Assembly (NCBI GenBank): GCA_026724425.1
Contig: JAIUCV010000005.1
Coordinates: 36,987,784-37,051,783, forward strand
Reading direction: 5' to 3'
Origin: Erythrophleum ivorense
Taxonomy: Eukaryota; Streptophyta; Magnoliopsida; Fabales; Fabaceae
Length of the DNA stretch: 64,000 nt
This document shows positions 45,981 through 58,109 of this stretch, piece after piece; within the stretch, counting starts at the first letter, position 1, and each line of letters begins with the position of its first letter. A model generated the notes under the pieces. The model saw only the letters and a list, made by a program, of their open reading frames with translations, searched no databases and was not told the DNA's origin. The translations under genes were made by a program, and so were the position numbers.

Positions 45981-48900
45981 GATTAATAAGTGATTCTATT
46001 TTTTTTTAAAGGATTCATTTTTTTCCCAATTTTACATGTAAATTCTATTCTTTTTTTTTTTAAATAAAAATTGACATGAATTTCTTCAACTTAATTACAA
46101 ATCTACAAAAAATAAATTTACATTTTCTTAATTAAGTAGATGCTAAGGTATTTCTTAAATAAAAAGTGAATAATACAATAAAGTACAAATATGTATAAAA
46201 TCTACTTTATCTTTTTTTAATCATTTTTCTTTTTTTTTTTATCTCTTTATTTGAGAGGCACTTTTAATTTTTTTATTTAAAAGGATTTAAATCTTATTAA
46301 AAACAAAAAATCGAATTAATCTTAATTTTCAAAATTAATATAAACACGATTTCTTGATCCCTCTATAAAAATCTATTAAAAAAATATGTAATTAGATTTC
46401 TGACTTATAAAAGGAATCCATTCTGATGTTGGTATATAAAATTTAAAATATAACAAAATATTTTTAAATGAGTATTTTATTACATTTTAAAATTTAAAAG
46501 CATTTTATTATAAGTTAATATTAAAATATTTTTTTAAAAGGAGAGATTCATATATACATGATGAATCAGCAGTGAGGGCAATTTCGACATTTTATACACT
46601 ACTAGAGTGGATTCCGAAAATTCATATCAATCAATCAAATTTAAAAAAAAAACGAACCACAAGTCAAAAAAAAAAAATCTGATGTAAACAATATTTATAA
46701 ACAGTATTTCAGTTTATTTCATATATATATATATATATATATATTCTATTGCAAATTTGCTTTTCCTATCAACCAACCATGGAAGCTATCCTGCTGGATT
46801 GGTCTTTCTCTAAGAAAGACAAATCATTTGTACCAAACATGCAAAAATCTTATTTCCCTCTTCCTCTCTCGTTCGTGATCCCTGCTTTCCTCCGTATCAA
46901 ACATGTTTCATGTGATTCCCCACAGTCCTTACAATTACAAGCCTCTCCCTCCGTGAACGTCCTTTTCCCTGCGCCTTATGCCACATTTACTCTCTTTGTT
47001 TTATCTATTTCTTTTTTCCCAATATTCATACAAAATAATACCTTTTTCTTTACAGAGAAAAAGAAAAAGCTAAAACTAAGAATATGTTGGAGCCACCAAT
47101 TTGAAGATCAGCCTTTTCTTTAGCATAAGCTTCGACTTGGGTCAGCTAATTACGGTAAAAAAAAAAAGAATCATATTTCGATTTGCGTATTAATATTGAC
47201 TTATCTTTCACAGCTTAAATCAACAAAACTTTCGCTTCTAGGTCGTTTCTTTTACAAGTCATCAACAATAATAAACATTGACCATTTAATTCAAGTTTAC
47301 GAAACTCACTCTCACATGCATGAATTAATTAATTTTGTATAATTAAGAACATAATTCATAAAAAATCAAACAAAGAGTTTTATAATTCTTAAAAAGAAAA
47401 TTGTATAATCCCACCATGCATTTTTCTAATCAACAATTGACATTTCATGACTAACTCAGTTTGACTCAACCTATGTATTCTTCTTAACAAGGATCTATCC
47501 ATTTTAGCATGTTAAGAGGACTGCTTATATAAACTCCTTTTTCCTTTTTTTTCACTTTTATTATTTACTTTCAGGGTGACCTGCACGGTAGCTCAAATTT
47601 TTGTGATGGGATGTAAAAGTGCTTTTATTTAAAAAAAATTATGTTTAAAGGTAAAAAGAAAAAAATTTATTTTTAAAAATCATTATCATTAAATTCAAAA
47701 ATTTATTATTAAATTTAATAATAATCATCTTAAAATTAATAGTAATAAATTTTTAAAATAAATATTTTTATTTTTTAGTCTTTTATTATAATTTTTTTAT
47801 TTATATATTTTTATGAATAGGCTCACGTTCACCTACTGGTCAGGTCGGCTTGCCCGGAAAAGATAAAAGGATATTTATATCTCATTTAAGCAGTGTTTTT
47901 TTTTTTTAAGAGATCAGCTTAAATGGGATTCTTGCAGGCTGGTGCAGGCAAATATACGATTCTGGGTCTTTTCCTGAGTGCAGTGTATATGAGAGAGGAT
48001 TTGGATAGTTTAGAATAATATGAGTGATTTAGATTTAATTTTTATATATATTTTAATTATTATTATTATTTTAAATTTCATAATTAAAATATTATCTAAT
48101 TTTTTTCTTATAAATCTGAGTTGTTTAGATTTTAGTTTGAATGATCTAAATATTTTTTTATATGCATGGGAGAGGATTCATTTTCTAAGCATACTCATAA
48201 CAAAATGAAAGTTTTTAAAAGAATTATAATTAAAGATCTCAAATTAAATATATTTATAATAAAAAACTTTAAATTTTAAAATTATTCTAAAGATTTTAAG
48301 AATAAAAGTTTTTAACTTTAAAGTTTTGAATTGTAATTTTTTTGCATCATTTAAATTTTTAATCTTTTAATCATTAAGGATAATTATGAAATTTTGAAAT
48401 CTTTCAAATTATGGTTTTTTTCTTATATTTTTTTAGGACAATAGTGACTGTCATAAACAAATTTATAATTTATAAAGAAAAACGAAATAAAGATAAAAAG
48501 AAACGTATAAAGTATATGTTTGAATATGCTTTACAAAATCACGTTGAGAGAAAAACACCAATTCTTTGCTTCTTGTAAACTGTGATTTTCTTCTTATAAA
48601 TTATGATTTTCTCTTTACAAATGCATATTCAAACATGCTAAAAATTTGTTACTCGTGGGCCAACCTTTTTAACCCAACGTGCTCAAGTGGGTGGATTCTC
48701 TTTTAACACTATTAAACCAACTGAGTCGGGATAGGCTATTTATTAAATGATGGATCCTCTTTAACACTATCGAGCTCCTTGATCAAAGAAAATAACATAT
48801 ACTGCGAGTTCTTCAAGAACTCGCCTTATTCTCTCTTGGTTCGTTTATACGTTCCTTTGTATCACTTAAAAAAAAATTTACTTGACAAATTATATAATTA

Positions 48901-49150
48901 GCATTCTTAAAGTACGTTGTTTAATATAAAAAATATAGTTTTAAAATACGTTCGTCATATAAAATAAAAAAATGTATTTTATGGTTAACATTAATATAAA
49001 GATACTTTTACTTTTTATTAATATTTAATACATTTCCATTGCAATATTTTTTAAAAAATATAGCACATGCATCAAATGTTTTATTTCTTTTGGGGCATAA
49101 ACGGTTCGTGAGTAGCTGACAAAGAAAAAGGGTAATAATTGATGATTAGT
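45981..49150. other. Intergenic region upstream of ATG11
   Basis: AT-rich sequence with an (AT)n run at 46721-46745 and a short MITE at 48511-48639. One open frame at 46779-47123 (114 residues from its ATG) begins MEAILLDWSFSKKDKSF, is hydrophobic in its second half, and ends in a Lys-rich tract. It matches nothing I know and may be chance. Confidence 0.5.
48511..48639. mobile_element. Short MITE, copy 1 (129 bp)
   Basis: Terminal inverted repeats share ATGTTTGAATATGC (left 48516-48529, right read in reverse from 48636). The inside has CAAAATCACGTT and, further on, GTGATTTTCTT, both also present in the MITE at 57234-57393. Confidence 0.6.
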
Positions 49151-49189
49151 TCCGTATTCCACGACGGTGACTAACAAACTTGCCTTTCC

Positions 49190-50078
49190 GTTTCGTACGA
49201 ATAGGGAGGAGAGAGACAGAGAGACGGAGCTTGAACTCCTGCTATGTGGTTCTGGTGCTTACTTCCGGCAGAAGCTTCTCTGAGTTTTTTTTTTTCTAAT
49301 AAAAAGGGGAAACAATTGGGGTGAAGAAGATCAAAGAGAAGAGGAACAAGAAAAAGAAAAAAGAAAGGAAGAAAGAGAACCACGTTAGATTGGAGTGATT
49401 ATAAGATATCATCGAAGGGTTTTGTGACAATCTTGTGCTGAGTCCAAATTCTTGACAACCGATATCTTCACATAATAAATTCTGAAAATCTTGCCCTCGG
49501 TTCAAGAGCCCTTTGATCGAAATAAACCCACGATTCGATTTGTGATATTGTGCTTCGCGCGCTTTCTCTTGGGGGAGTGTGGTTTCCTGTGACGAACCGG
49601 GGGCTTGGTGGGGCATAATTTGGGCCTATAGCTGCACATCTTGATTGGGTTGTGAGGTTTGGTCTCTTTGCATTCAGATTGTGGCGTGCTGACGGACGTG
49701 GCTTCACTTTCATCGTTATTGTTGGGGGTATTCTCTCGAGTTTGATTGGTTTCACCTAGGGTTTTGAGAGGATCGACGGTAAAAGTTGGTGTTGTTCCAG
49801 GAAAACTACTGTTGGGTACGTAGGAGTTTGAAGTTTGAACTACTGTTGAGCGCTGTGTTGTTGATGCATATTTGATTTATCATTCTGTTTCTGTTGATAT
49901 ATTCATTAGGCACAGAATTGGGAACTTTCTCCATTCCGGTAAAGCCTATCCGATAAACGGTTAGACTGATTACTTGGAATGGTATGTTTTAGCTGTAGTT
50001 GACAACTGGGTTTCGACCATTATTTTGTCTTTTGTTGGCGGGGATTAGGTGGTGCCAAAATCCTATCAACGGTATAAG
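49190..50078 (+). other. ATG11: Probable promoter-proximal and 5' UTR region of ATG11
   Basis: The GA/CT-rich sequence from about 49200 and absence of a long coding frame suggest the transcribed leader. A small intron fits 49982-50048: donor GGTATGTTTT and acceptor GGGATTAG, directly before the exon that carries the start codon. The transcription start is not visible; no clear TATA box was found. Confidence 0.45.
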
Positions 50079-51022
50079 ATGAGTTCTAGCGTCACTGGGA
50101 GCTTGGTCCGCCAGGGAAAGCTCCTGGTTCATATTGCTCAGAATGGTCGCTCTTTTGATTTGGATTGTGATGAAAACACACTTGTTGAGGCAGTCATGCG
50201 ACTTATTGAATCTGTATCTGGGATTAATTTCAATGATCAGCTTGTCCTCTGTTTGGATATGAAGCTTGAGTTGCAGCGGCCGCTTTCTGCGTATAAGCTT
50301 CCATCTGATGACAGAGAGGTGTTCATATTCAATAAAGCAAGGCTTCAGAGCAACTCATTGCCTCCACCACCAGAGCAAGTTGATATGGTCGATGTTGTGG
50401 GGCCTCCATCCCCATCCTCCTCTGATAATCCCCACCCTCTGGATGATGCTTTAGACCCTGCTTTGAAGGCTTTACCTTCATATGAGCGGCAATTCAGATA
50501 TCATTACCATTGTGGGCATGCAATTTTCAGTCGTACAGTAATGAAATATGAGCATTGTGAGAGGCTTTTGAGAGAACAGATGGTTCAAGAGAGAGCAGTG
50601 GAAGTTGCAAGGAGTAATCTGGATCAGTACTATCGGCTGATAAACCAAAACTATGGGGACTTCATGAAACGTTATATGCAACAACACCGGATGCATTCTG
50701 ATCTTTTGGTGAATTTTGGGAGGGATGTTGAGAAACTAAGATCCATTAAACTTCATCCTGCTTTACAAACTCCTACTTGTAAATGCTTGCTGGATTTTGT
50801 GAAGGAAGAGAACCTACGGAAGTCAGTGGAGAATTGTACCAGCTCCCACAAGCAGTTTGAGAATAAGGTTTCACAATTTAAGCAGACATTTGGTGAAGTG
50901 AAGCAGAGGGTTGAGGAATTGTTGTCTGCCAAAACCTTCTTGCCCATCAAGAATTTAGAACGAACAATTAAAGAACATCAGAGATATATAAATGAGCAAA
51001 AGAGTATCATGCAATCTCTCAG
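50079..51022 (+). CDS. ATG11: ATG11 coding exon 1
   Basis: Starts MSSSVTGSLVRQGKLL and ends in IMQSL plus two bases of the next codon. The donor is AG|GTTAGT. It encodes the ubiquitin-like part and the start of the ATG17-like region. Confidence 0.93.
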
Positions 51023-54000
51023 GTTAGTTTTGGTTTATGTTTTCCAACTTCATGATGGTGTGTGCTCACTAGTTGCTGCCCTTCATTTTAAAGAGAAAAG
51101 AAGTACACGTATTCTGGCTGCTTTTCTGAAATTGTTGTTCTTTCTAATTAACTATGGGGATGTGGCGTCAATTTTCATTGCAAAAAATTGTTTTGCCGGA
51201 CATTTTTCTCAAGAACCATAAGTCTATTTTTAAATGTTCTGGTTCTCATAAAATGTGCCAGTGGATCTGACCTATAATAAAAATGCCCCATTCCTGCAAA
51301 GCTCCCGAACCATTCCATGGTGATTTTGAAGCTTGTCTGGTTGAAAATTTTCTTTTCTAAATTTTGGAAGTAAACACTTGCCAGTTCACTTGAAGTGAAG
51401 CAATATGCAGTAGTGCTTCTTTCTGGATATCACTTGTTCTTTACATATTGACTGCTGTATTGCTAATTATGTTTCTCATTCCATGTTACTTTTATCTTCT
51501 GAGAAATCAATACACTTTCTAAACTGCATTTTTGTGGGGATTTTTGCAGCAAAGACATCGACACAGTAAAGAAACTGGTGGATGATTGCCTCGCCTGCCA
51601 ATTATCTCCCTCACTTCGGCCTCATGATGCAGTTTCAGCCTTGGGTCCCATGTACGATTTTCATGACAAGAATCACTTGCCTAAGATGCAGACTTGTGAT
51701 CATGCTATTTCCAAGCTACTTAACTTTTGCAAGGAGAGGAAGAACGAAATGAACATGTTTGTGCACAATTACATGCAAGACATAACTTATTTTTCTTATC
51801 TCATCAAAGACCAGAAGCTACAGTTTCCTGTCTTCAAAGAGGCAATGGCACATCAGGATAATTTATTTGTGGACTTAAAGTTGTTCCATGGTATTGGCCC
51901 TGCATATAGAGCTTGCTTTGCTGAAGTAGTGAGGCGAAAGGCTTCAATGAAGCTGTACATGGGCATGGCTGGGCAACTGGCTGAAAGGCTTGCCACAAAG
52001 CGGGATGTTGAGGTCAGGAGACGGGAGGAGTTTCTAAGAGCACACAGTTCATACATACCCAGAGATGTATTAGAATCAATGGGATTGTTTGACATCCCTA
52101 ACCAATGTGATATCAATATAGCTCCATTTGATGTAGGTTTACTCAATGTTGACATATCAGATGTGGACCGGTATGCTCCTGAGTATCTAGCTGGAATAAC
52201 ATCTAAGATGGAGAAGCATGGAAACTTTAAAGTTTCATCTGCTTCATCTAATGATAGCTCTCATTCAGCTGAGGCTGTAGATATTGCTGCTGGCTCTTGT
52301 AAGTCTGAGGACCTCCTTGATGACAGTGAGTTGGTTGAAATTGCTGGAACGAGCAGGATGGAAGTTGAGAATGCAAAACTAAAAGCTGAGCTTGCTTCTA
52401 GAATAGCCTTAATTTGTTCTCTCTGTCCTGAGGTAGAGTATGAGTCTCTGGATGATGATAGGATGGATAGTATACTGAAGAATGCTGCAGAGAAGACAGC
52501 TGAAGCCTTGCAATTGAAAGATGAATATATCAAACATGTTGAAACCATGCTTAGGATGAAGCTGATGCAGTGTGTCTCATATGAGAAACGCATTCAAGAA
52601 TTGGAGGAGAAATTGTCTGACCAGTATGTGCTGGGCCAGAAGAATTCCAGTGTAAATGATGCAGCTGACTTTGCCCTTCAGTCTGGAAAGGAAGATAATT
52701 GCAAACCAGAATTTGTGAGTGGTGAAGCTCACATGCCTTGCATATCTACTACTGAGTCCATGGATGAGGTTTCATGCATCTCAAGTTCCCTGGATGCAAA
52801 ACTTGGTCTTTTCACAGGCAAATATTTAGATGGAGTAGATGAAAACATGTTGGATTCCTCTGGATTACAGAACTCACAGTTGGATTCACCTGTGGTGGAG
52901 CTTCATTGTGAAGAAGTTCTAGGTGGTCAAAAAGATAGGAATGATAAGATAGTAGGACAATTGGGCATGTCAATGACAAACAGTTCCACTGCTGAGAGCA
53001 TGCCTTCACCCCAGGATCTTGTACCTTGTAACTTGGCAGTTCTTCCACACTTGGATTCTGAAGTAAATGGTGATAATTTGTTGGAACTACAAAATTCACT
53101 TGCAGACAAGTCAAGTCAATTAGACGAAAGTGAAATGAAGCTTAAATCTGTTCTGGAGGAGGTTGCCATGCTTAGAAGGGAGTTGGAAGCAAGTAGGAAT
53201 CTTCTTGATGAATCTCAGGTAACAATGTGTGTTCAGATGTATGTCATCCTAGGGTTACTATTTCCTTAAAGGAAGTTGCTTCACTCTCCTGATGTACAGT
53301 ATTTCCCTTTCTGTTTACCAATTTAATCTCTTTTCCCTATCTCTTTGTGGTCTGCTATTGTTCCTTTCTCTCTCTATGAATGTGTGAATTCTTACACAGG
53401 AATTTCATTGGAAAAATTTTTTTATATTATTTTGTCAGGCCAAAAAAGAAATTATTCACTTCTGTTCACTTCCCCAATATGTGCATTCTTACACAGGAAT
53501 TTCACCAGAAAAAGTGTTTTTAATTATCCTGTCAAAAGGCCGAAACCAGAAATTATTCATTTCTCTCCCCTTCCCCTAGCCTACACCATCTGCACGTCAT
53601 CCTTGTTGTTAGTGAAATCTCTAAGCATCTATATTTTGATTCTGTGGCTCAATAAAACCAAGTGAATAATAGGTTTCACTGAACATGGCAAGCTAATGAG
53701 TAGACAAGTGAAGCTTCATATGGCACAGTCTTGTTACCTTGAGTTGAGCCTGCATTCTAGCTCGTTAGTGAACAACTCAAATGTGAGGATGCTGGTGCAT
53801 CTTGTAAATTCTGTATTAACTTAATAGACTACATTTTAAAAATTTGTTGGCTTGAATAAGTGGATATGGTAAAAGCAAAGAAAAAAAAAATTTGTAATTG
53901 TAACTGTTTTCATTTGAAGGAATGGGTGGGAGCACTGTGAAATGCAGGTTTTAATAAGTAAAGAAGAATAAGGGTAAATTTTACCGTACAGTTATAAGAC

Positions 54001-56215
54001 CTACAATGTTATATGGAATTGAGTGTTGGGCAATAAAAAGTCAACAAGAGAATAAGTTCAATGTTGCAGAGATGAGAATGTTGCGTTGGATAAGTGGACA
54101 CACTAGACGAGATCGGATTAGAAATAAATACATTAGAGAGAAGGTGGAAGTCGCACCTATTGTGGAAAAGATTGTAGAATCAAGACTTAGATAGTTCGGT
54201 CATGTCGGGAGGAGACCTATAGAAGCCCCAGTTAGGAGAATAGATGAGATGGAGAATAGTCCAATAATTAGAGGTAGAAGAAGACTAAGAAAAACTAGAG
54301 GAGAAGTTATTAAGAGAGATTTAGATTTAAATGGTTTGTCTTACGATAGGTGTTTATAGCGTCGATTGATCTATGTAGGTGACTCTACTTAGTGGGAAAA
54401 GGCTTTGTTGTTGTTGTTGTTGTATTATTCTTCTTTCTAGATTTGGCTATCATATGAAGGTGAAATGATTGGATTAAAATTTGACATCTGGAGCTTGGAT
54501 AGGGAATAGAATGGAATCTAGAATGAAATATATATAGTTGAATTTCTTATTTGTAAGGGTGTTGCTTCATTAGATTTCCTAGTTAACATCAGGACATTAT
54601 TGGTTTTATCATCTTACTTAACCCAACAGGGGTTATAAATGAACGCATTATCTTTATTCTGATGTATTTTCCCCTTTTTGCAAAACAGATGAATTGCGCT
54701 CACTTGGAGAATTGCTTGCATGAGGCCAGGGAGGAAGCTCAAACACAAAAAAGTTCTGCTGACGGAAGGGCCTCAGAATACAGTTTACTGCGTTCATCAG
54801 TTCTTAAAATCCGTAGCCTTTTTGAAAGACTCAAGAACTGTGTCTATTCTCCTGGTGATGTGGCTGGTTTTGCTGATTCCTTGCGTACTTTGGCCCAATC
54901 TTTAGCCTGGTAAAATACACTCTCTTCCTCTTTTCCTAGAGGAGTTAAATGCTTTATGGTGGTAGGCTGAAACCGAATATGAAATAACGAATTTTAATGA
55001 TTAATTTTATATATGCATATGAGTAATTTGAAATTAAATATATCCCATGAAGTGACAATTTTTACGGTCTAAATGGTTATCTAGAAGAAACAACTTCATT
55101 TATTAATTCTTAATTTGATTGATAAATATACGCACTGGTAAACAGTTCTCCCTTATTTTTGGGGGAAAAAAAGTGCGGTGAGGATATTGTAGTCACCCAA
55201 CATAACTGACACCAGAAAAAGGACCTTTTTGGTAGTTATCGAACAGAGCAGATTCTAAGTTATTCCTACATACTGATGCTTTATGGTGATAACCTCTTTT
55301 TATTCGTCAATTGTAACAAGTTGATGATTGTGATACTCTTCTCTCTTTCAGTTCCACTAGTGACAAAGAAGATGATGATATTGCTGAGTTCCAAAAATGT
55401 ATCCATGTGTTAGCTGATAAAGTTGGTTTCTTGTTGAGGCACCGTGAAGAACTGCTTGACAAGGATCCAAAAATTGAAATTACTAACGAACAGCTTAGGA
55501 AGGAATTGGAGGAGAAAATAAATCAGGTCAAAACTCTATACAACAAGCATCAACTGGAGAAGCAGGTAACTTATTGTACTTATGTTCCTGACAGTTCTAA
55601 TCCTGTTTCATGTATATTAAGAGTATGCGACGCGGACAGTAAACAATGTTTTTGGAGAGTGCATATGGAACTCCAGGTTCATTTGTAGTTTTTGGCCAGA
55701 TGCCTCCGGCTTTTTGGAAATTCTAGATTTTAAACTGAGCTGATCGCCATTTGCGGTTGGAAAATCAACTAATGTGAAAATATGTTCTGCTTGTGATTTT
55801 GCTTCAGGCAAACAGAGAAAAGATTTCTTTTTGTCCCCTGGAAGTTCATGAGATTGCTGTCTTTGTCCTTAATACAGCCGGGCACTATGAGGCAATTACG
55901 AGAAATTGCTCTAACTACTACTTATCCACTGAATCTGTAGCGCTGTTTGCGGAGCACCTTCCTAGCCGACCTAACTACATTGTCGGACAGATTGTGCATA
56001 TTGAACGCCGAGTTGTGAAGGCCCTGCCTCCTACTTCCACTCGGCCTGAGCATGCTAGGGCCGATCCACTGACCTCTGACATGGGAATTGACCGGTTGAC
56101 CTTGAATTTAGGATCGGCTTCAAACCCATATGGTCTTCCTGTTGGCTGTGAATATTTCGTAGTGACAGTAGCAATGTTACCTGATACAACCATTCATTCA
56201 CCATCTCCTTCCTGA
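50079..56215 (+). CDS. ATG11: Autophagy-related protein 11 (five coding exons, 1151 aa)
   Basis: Coding exons are 50079-51022, 51550-53218, 54689-54909, 55352-55565 and 55808-56215. All introns are GT-AG, and the joined length is an exact 1152 codons. ATG11 is a cytosolic scaffold of the ATG1/ATG13 kinase complex. It links that complex to forming autophagosomes and supports bulk autophagy and mitophagy in plants. Visible parts are a ubiquitin-like N-terminus (about residues 9-90), an ATG17-like helical region (about 135-520, including GPAYRACFAEVVRRKASMKL), coiled coils (about 585-680 and 825-895), and the C-terminal ATG11 domain (about 960-1080, with LEVHEIAVFVLNTAGHYEA and GQIVHIERR). Length is close to the Arabidopsis protein. 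The ATG at 50079 is chosen because the upstream frame begins only with GTG right after a splice acceptor. No breaks are seen, so the gene looks functional. Confidence 0.95.
51550..53218 (+). CDS. ATG11: ATG11 coding exon 2
   Basis: The acceptor is TTTTTGCAG. The exon completes the Ser codon and continues KDIDTVKKLVDDC. It ends LLDESQ with donor CAG|GTAACA. It holds the rest of the ATG17-like region and an acidic, Ser-rich linker with coiled coils. Reading past the donor soon gives a stop, which confirms the splice site. Confidence 0.93.
53383..53573 (+). repeat. Tandem duplication in the ATG11 intron, 97 bp x 2
   Basis: Copies at 53383 and 53480 both start TGTG(A/C)ATTCTTACACAGGA and run in parallel to AGAAATTATTCA(C/T)TTCT. 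Confidence 0.85.
53967..54425 (+). mobile_element. RTE-type LINE 3' end inside ATG11
   Basis: Plus-strand translation gives KFYRTVIRPTMLYGIECWA, then AEMRMLRWISGHTRRDRIR, a stop where a Trp would be expected in LRxFGHV (54192-54194), and further RTE-type sequence to about 54360. It ends in GTTGTTGTTGTTGTTG, the short 3' repeat tail that RTE LINEs carry. The element is 5'-truncated and lies in the same orientation as the gene, which tolerates it as intron sequence. Confidence 0.8.
54689..54909 (+). CDS. ATG11: ATG11 coding exon 3
   Basis: Starts MNCAHLENCLHEAREEAQ after acceptor CAAAACAG and ends at SLA plus two bases with donor TG|GTAAAA. It is a coiled-coil segment that reads on from exon 2. 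Confidence 0.92.
55352..55565 (+). CDS. ATG11: ATG11 coding exon 4
   Basis: The acceptor is CTCTTTCAG. The exon completes a Cys codon, then STSDKEDDDIAEFQKC and VLADKVGFLLRHREELL, and ends HQLEKQ with donor CAG|GTAACT. It is the start of the C-terminal ATG11 domain. Confidence 0.92.
55808..56215 (+). CDS. ATG11: ATG11 coding exon 5
   Basis: Starts ANREKISFCPLEVHEIA after acceptor GCTTCAG and ends at TGA (56213-56215). It holds the conserved core of the ATG11 domain and a C-terminal SNPYGLPVGCEYFVVTVAML stretch. Confidence 0.93.
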   Translation, partial: ANREKISFCPLEVHEIAVFVLNTAGHYEAITRNCSNYYLSTESVALFAEHLPSRPNYIVGQIVHIERRVVKALPPTSTRPEHARADPLTSDMGIDRLTLNLGSASNPYGLPVGCEYFVVTVAMLPDTTIHSPSPS

Positions 56216-58109
56216 TCCTGCGTACAATGCTTGATAGACATAGGACGTGAGGGAAGTATTCAATTGTATATGAACGTGACATTTGAAGTTGGGATTCTCC
56301 TTATGGGAGTTTGTTAACCATTTGTACAGTTGATGATCCATTGCTGTTTTAATCGCCCCCTTGTACATATTTCTACTCTTCTTTATTGTTTAAGTTGTGA
56401 ATATTACTTGGCACTTAGTTGTTTATTTCGTGTTTAAGCTTTCGTTTTGGATTTGGTAAACAATGTTCATACTTATGGCAACTGAGTTAGATAGTCCATT
56501 AAAATTGGAAATTTATATCCCCTCTTTTATTAATGGGTTAAAAATCGAATTAATTATTAAATTAAAAGAGATGGTGGCTCATGGTTTAATGACATAACTG
56601 TGATCAAATTATGATCAGACCAATATTTAATGTTATATGTCCAATTTATAAAAAAAAAAACACATTGATCAAATATATTTATAAATCATTCAAAAAAATT
56701 TAAAATAACAACTAGTAATACCTATAAATGATAGTAGATTATCTCAAATTGTAGAGATATATAAAATAAAATAATATCAAAATAATAACTTTACATTATT
56801 AAATGATATCTTAAATTGCATATATGTAAGTATCATAGATATATCATATAATCTGATGGAAAAGCTTTCTTGTATTATGACGATCGGTAAAAGTAGAAAG
56901 AACGGCTGCTTTGTAAGTTCATTGTTGGTTTTCGAATCCCAACATTGATTGCGTCATGTTTTAGTAAGACTAAACCAGTTTAGCTTAAAAATTGTCAATT
57001 TTTGTCGGTATTCCCATTAACTTGGATAGCTTGTTGTGTAAACTTCCAATTTCAGGGGTTGGTCAGAGAGATTTGTAAGTTGATTCACCAATCTTTTAAT
57101 CGAATTGGCTGATAAGGTTAGGTTTTCAAACTCAGATCCTTTAATTATGAAAATAACTCTAGAACCTACATATAATAGACTAAGGGTCTAAGTCAAAGAT
57201 CTTCTACTAAATTCTCAACTCTGTATCTATTAATAGCGTGTTTGGTTTAGCGTTTCATTTAATAGCGTATTTGGTTTAACGTTTCATTGTCTCAAAATCA
57301 CGTTTTGACAAAACATTCTTTTATTGCTTCTGCGTTTGATGGGTTGTAAACGTGATTTTCTTCCCTCCCCAATGCTAATCCAAACATGTGCTAAACTACA
57401 CCTAGTGTATGCCTTTGTCTTTAAAGCTAAACATACAAGTTGTTCATCCTCCATATTGTATTTTTTTTAATCAATTCAAAATCATAAACTCATCCAACTT
57501 TTAGTTCCCTAAAGTTTTTCATTTTTTCATTGTACATAGAAACGAATGCTATAGGAAACTGTTCCATATCATGATTATTTTGGTATTATAATGTCTAGTT
57601 ATAGTTTCATTACGTATAGGTCTATTTCTTTCTTCTTCTTTTTTTTTGGCCATCCTATCTATTGAGATAACTTATAAGTTACATTTCTCCTTGGTTAAAA
57701 AATATTTAAATTACATGGTCATCCTTCTGTTTTAAAAATATAGATAAATCTTATTTGAAATCAAAATATGTGTTATACCTATTTCTCGTGTAATAAAAGA
57801 TAAGTTATGATTATACATATTTTAATATACTTGATGCGTAACATATTATTACTTATTAGCATTTAAAAAGAAAATGTTAAAAACTACAAAACTAATTATG
57901 AGTTTCCTTTTTCTTTTAGGGCCTTTTGATGTGCAATTAAGTTTTTTTGGTTTATTGTAATATGGGATAATAAACAATAGATTTGTACGTGTAATTGCAT
58001 TAGTTGGATCTTAAAGAAAATTCTTGCTTATAATTATGTTACACATAAATTCATATTTCTTTTTTTATAAATATATATCTGGGCTTCCATGTTTATATAA
58101 TTATCATCT
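56216..58109. other. ATG11 3' UTR and downstream spacer
   Basis: The 3' UTR probably runs to about 56400; no canonical AATAAA is seen there. The rest is AT-rich, with no gene, and contains the MITE at 57234-57393. Confidence 0.5.
57234..57393. mobile_element. Short MITE, copy 2, with internal 29-bp duplication
   Basis: The left end TAGCGTGTTTGGTTTAGC pairs with the right end read in reverse, TAGCACATGTTTGGATTAGC. Internal CAAAATCACGTT and GTAAACGTGATTTTCTT match the MITE at 48511. The left end is duplicated in tandem (57232-57260 and 57261-57289). Confidence 0.6.

Larger units (their letters stand above)
53219..54688 (+). other. ATG11: ATG11 second coding intron, enlarged
   Basis: This 1470-bp intron has a roughly 97-bp tandem duplication and an RTE-type LINE 3' end, both listed separately. 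The other coding introns are 527, 442 and 242 bp. Confidence 0.85.

Noticed and set aside
46779..47123. A 114-residue frame between the viral insertion and ATG11
   Set aside because: No recognisable domain, no splice or promoter context, and a low-complexity C-terminus. Kept only as a note under the intergenic region.
50049..50078. An upstream ATG11 start extending the protein by ten residues
   Set aside because: The codon at 50049 is GTG, not ATG, and it directly follows a good splice acceptor (GGGATTAG). The ATG at 50079 begins the conserved ATG11 N-terminus.
40827..56215. A functional link between the endogenous virus and ATG11, since autophagy can act against plant pararetroviruses
   Set aside because: The two lie 4 kb apart in transposon-rich DNA and share no visible regulatory sequence, so adjacency is most simply chance.
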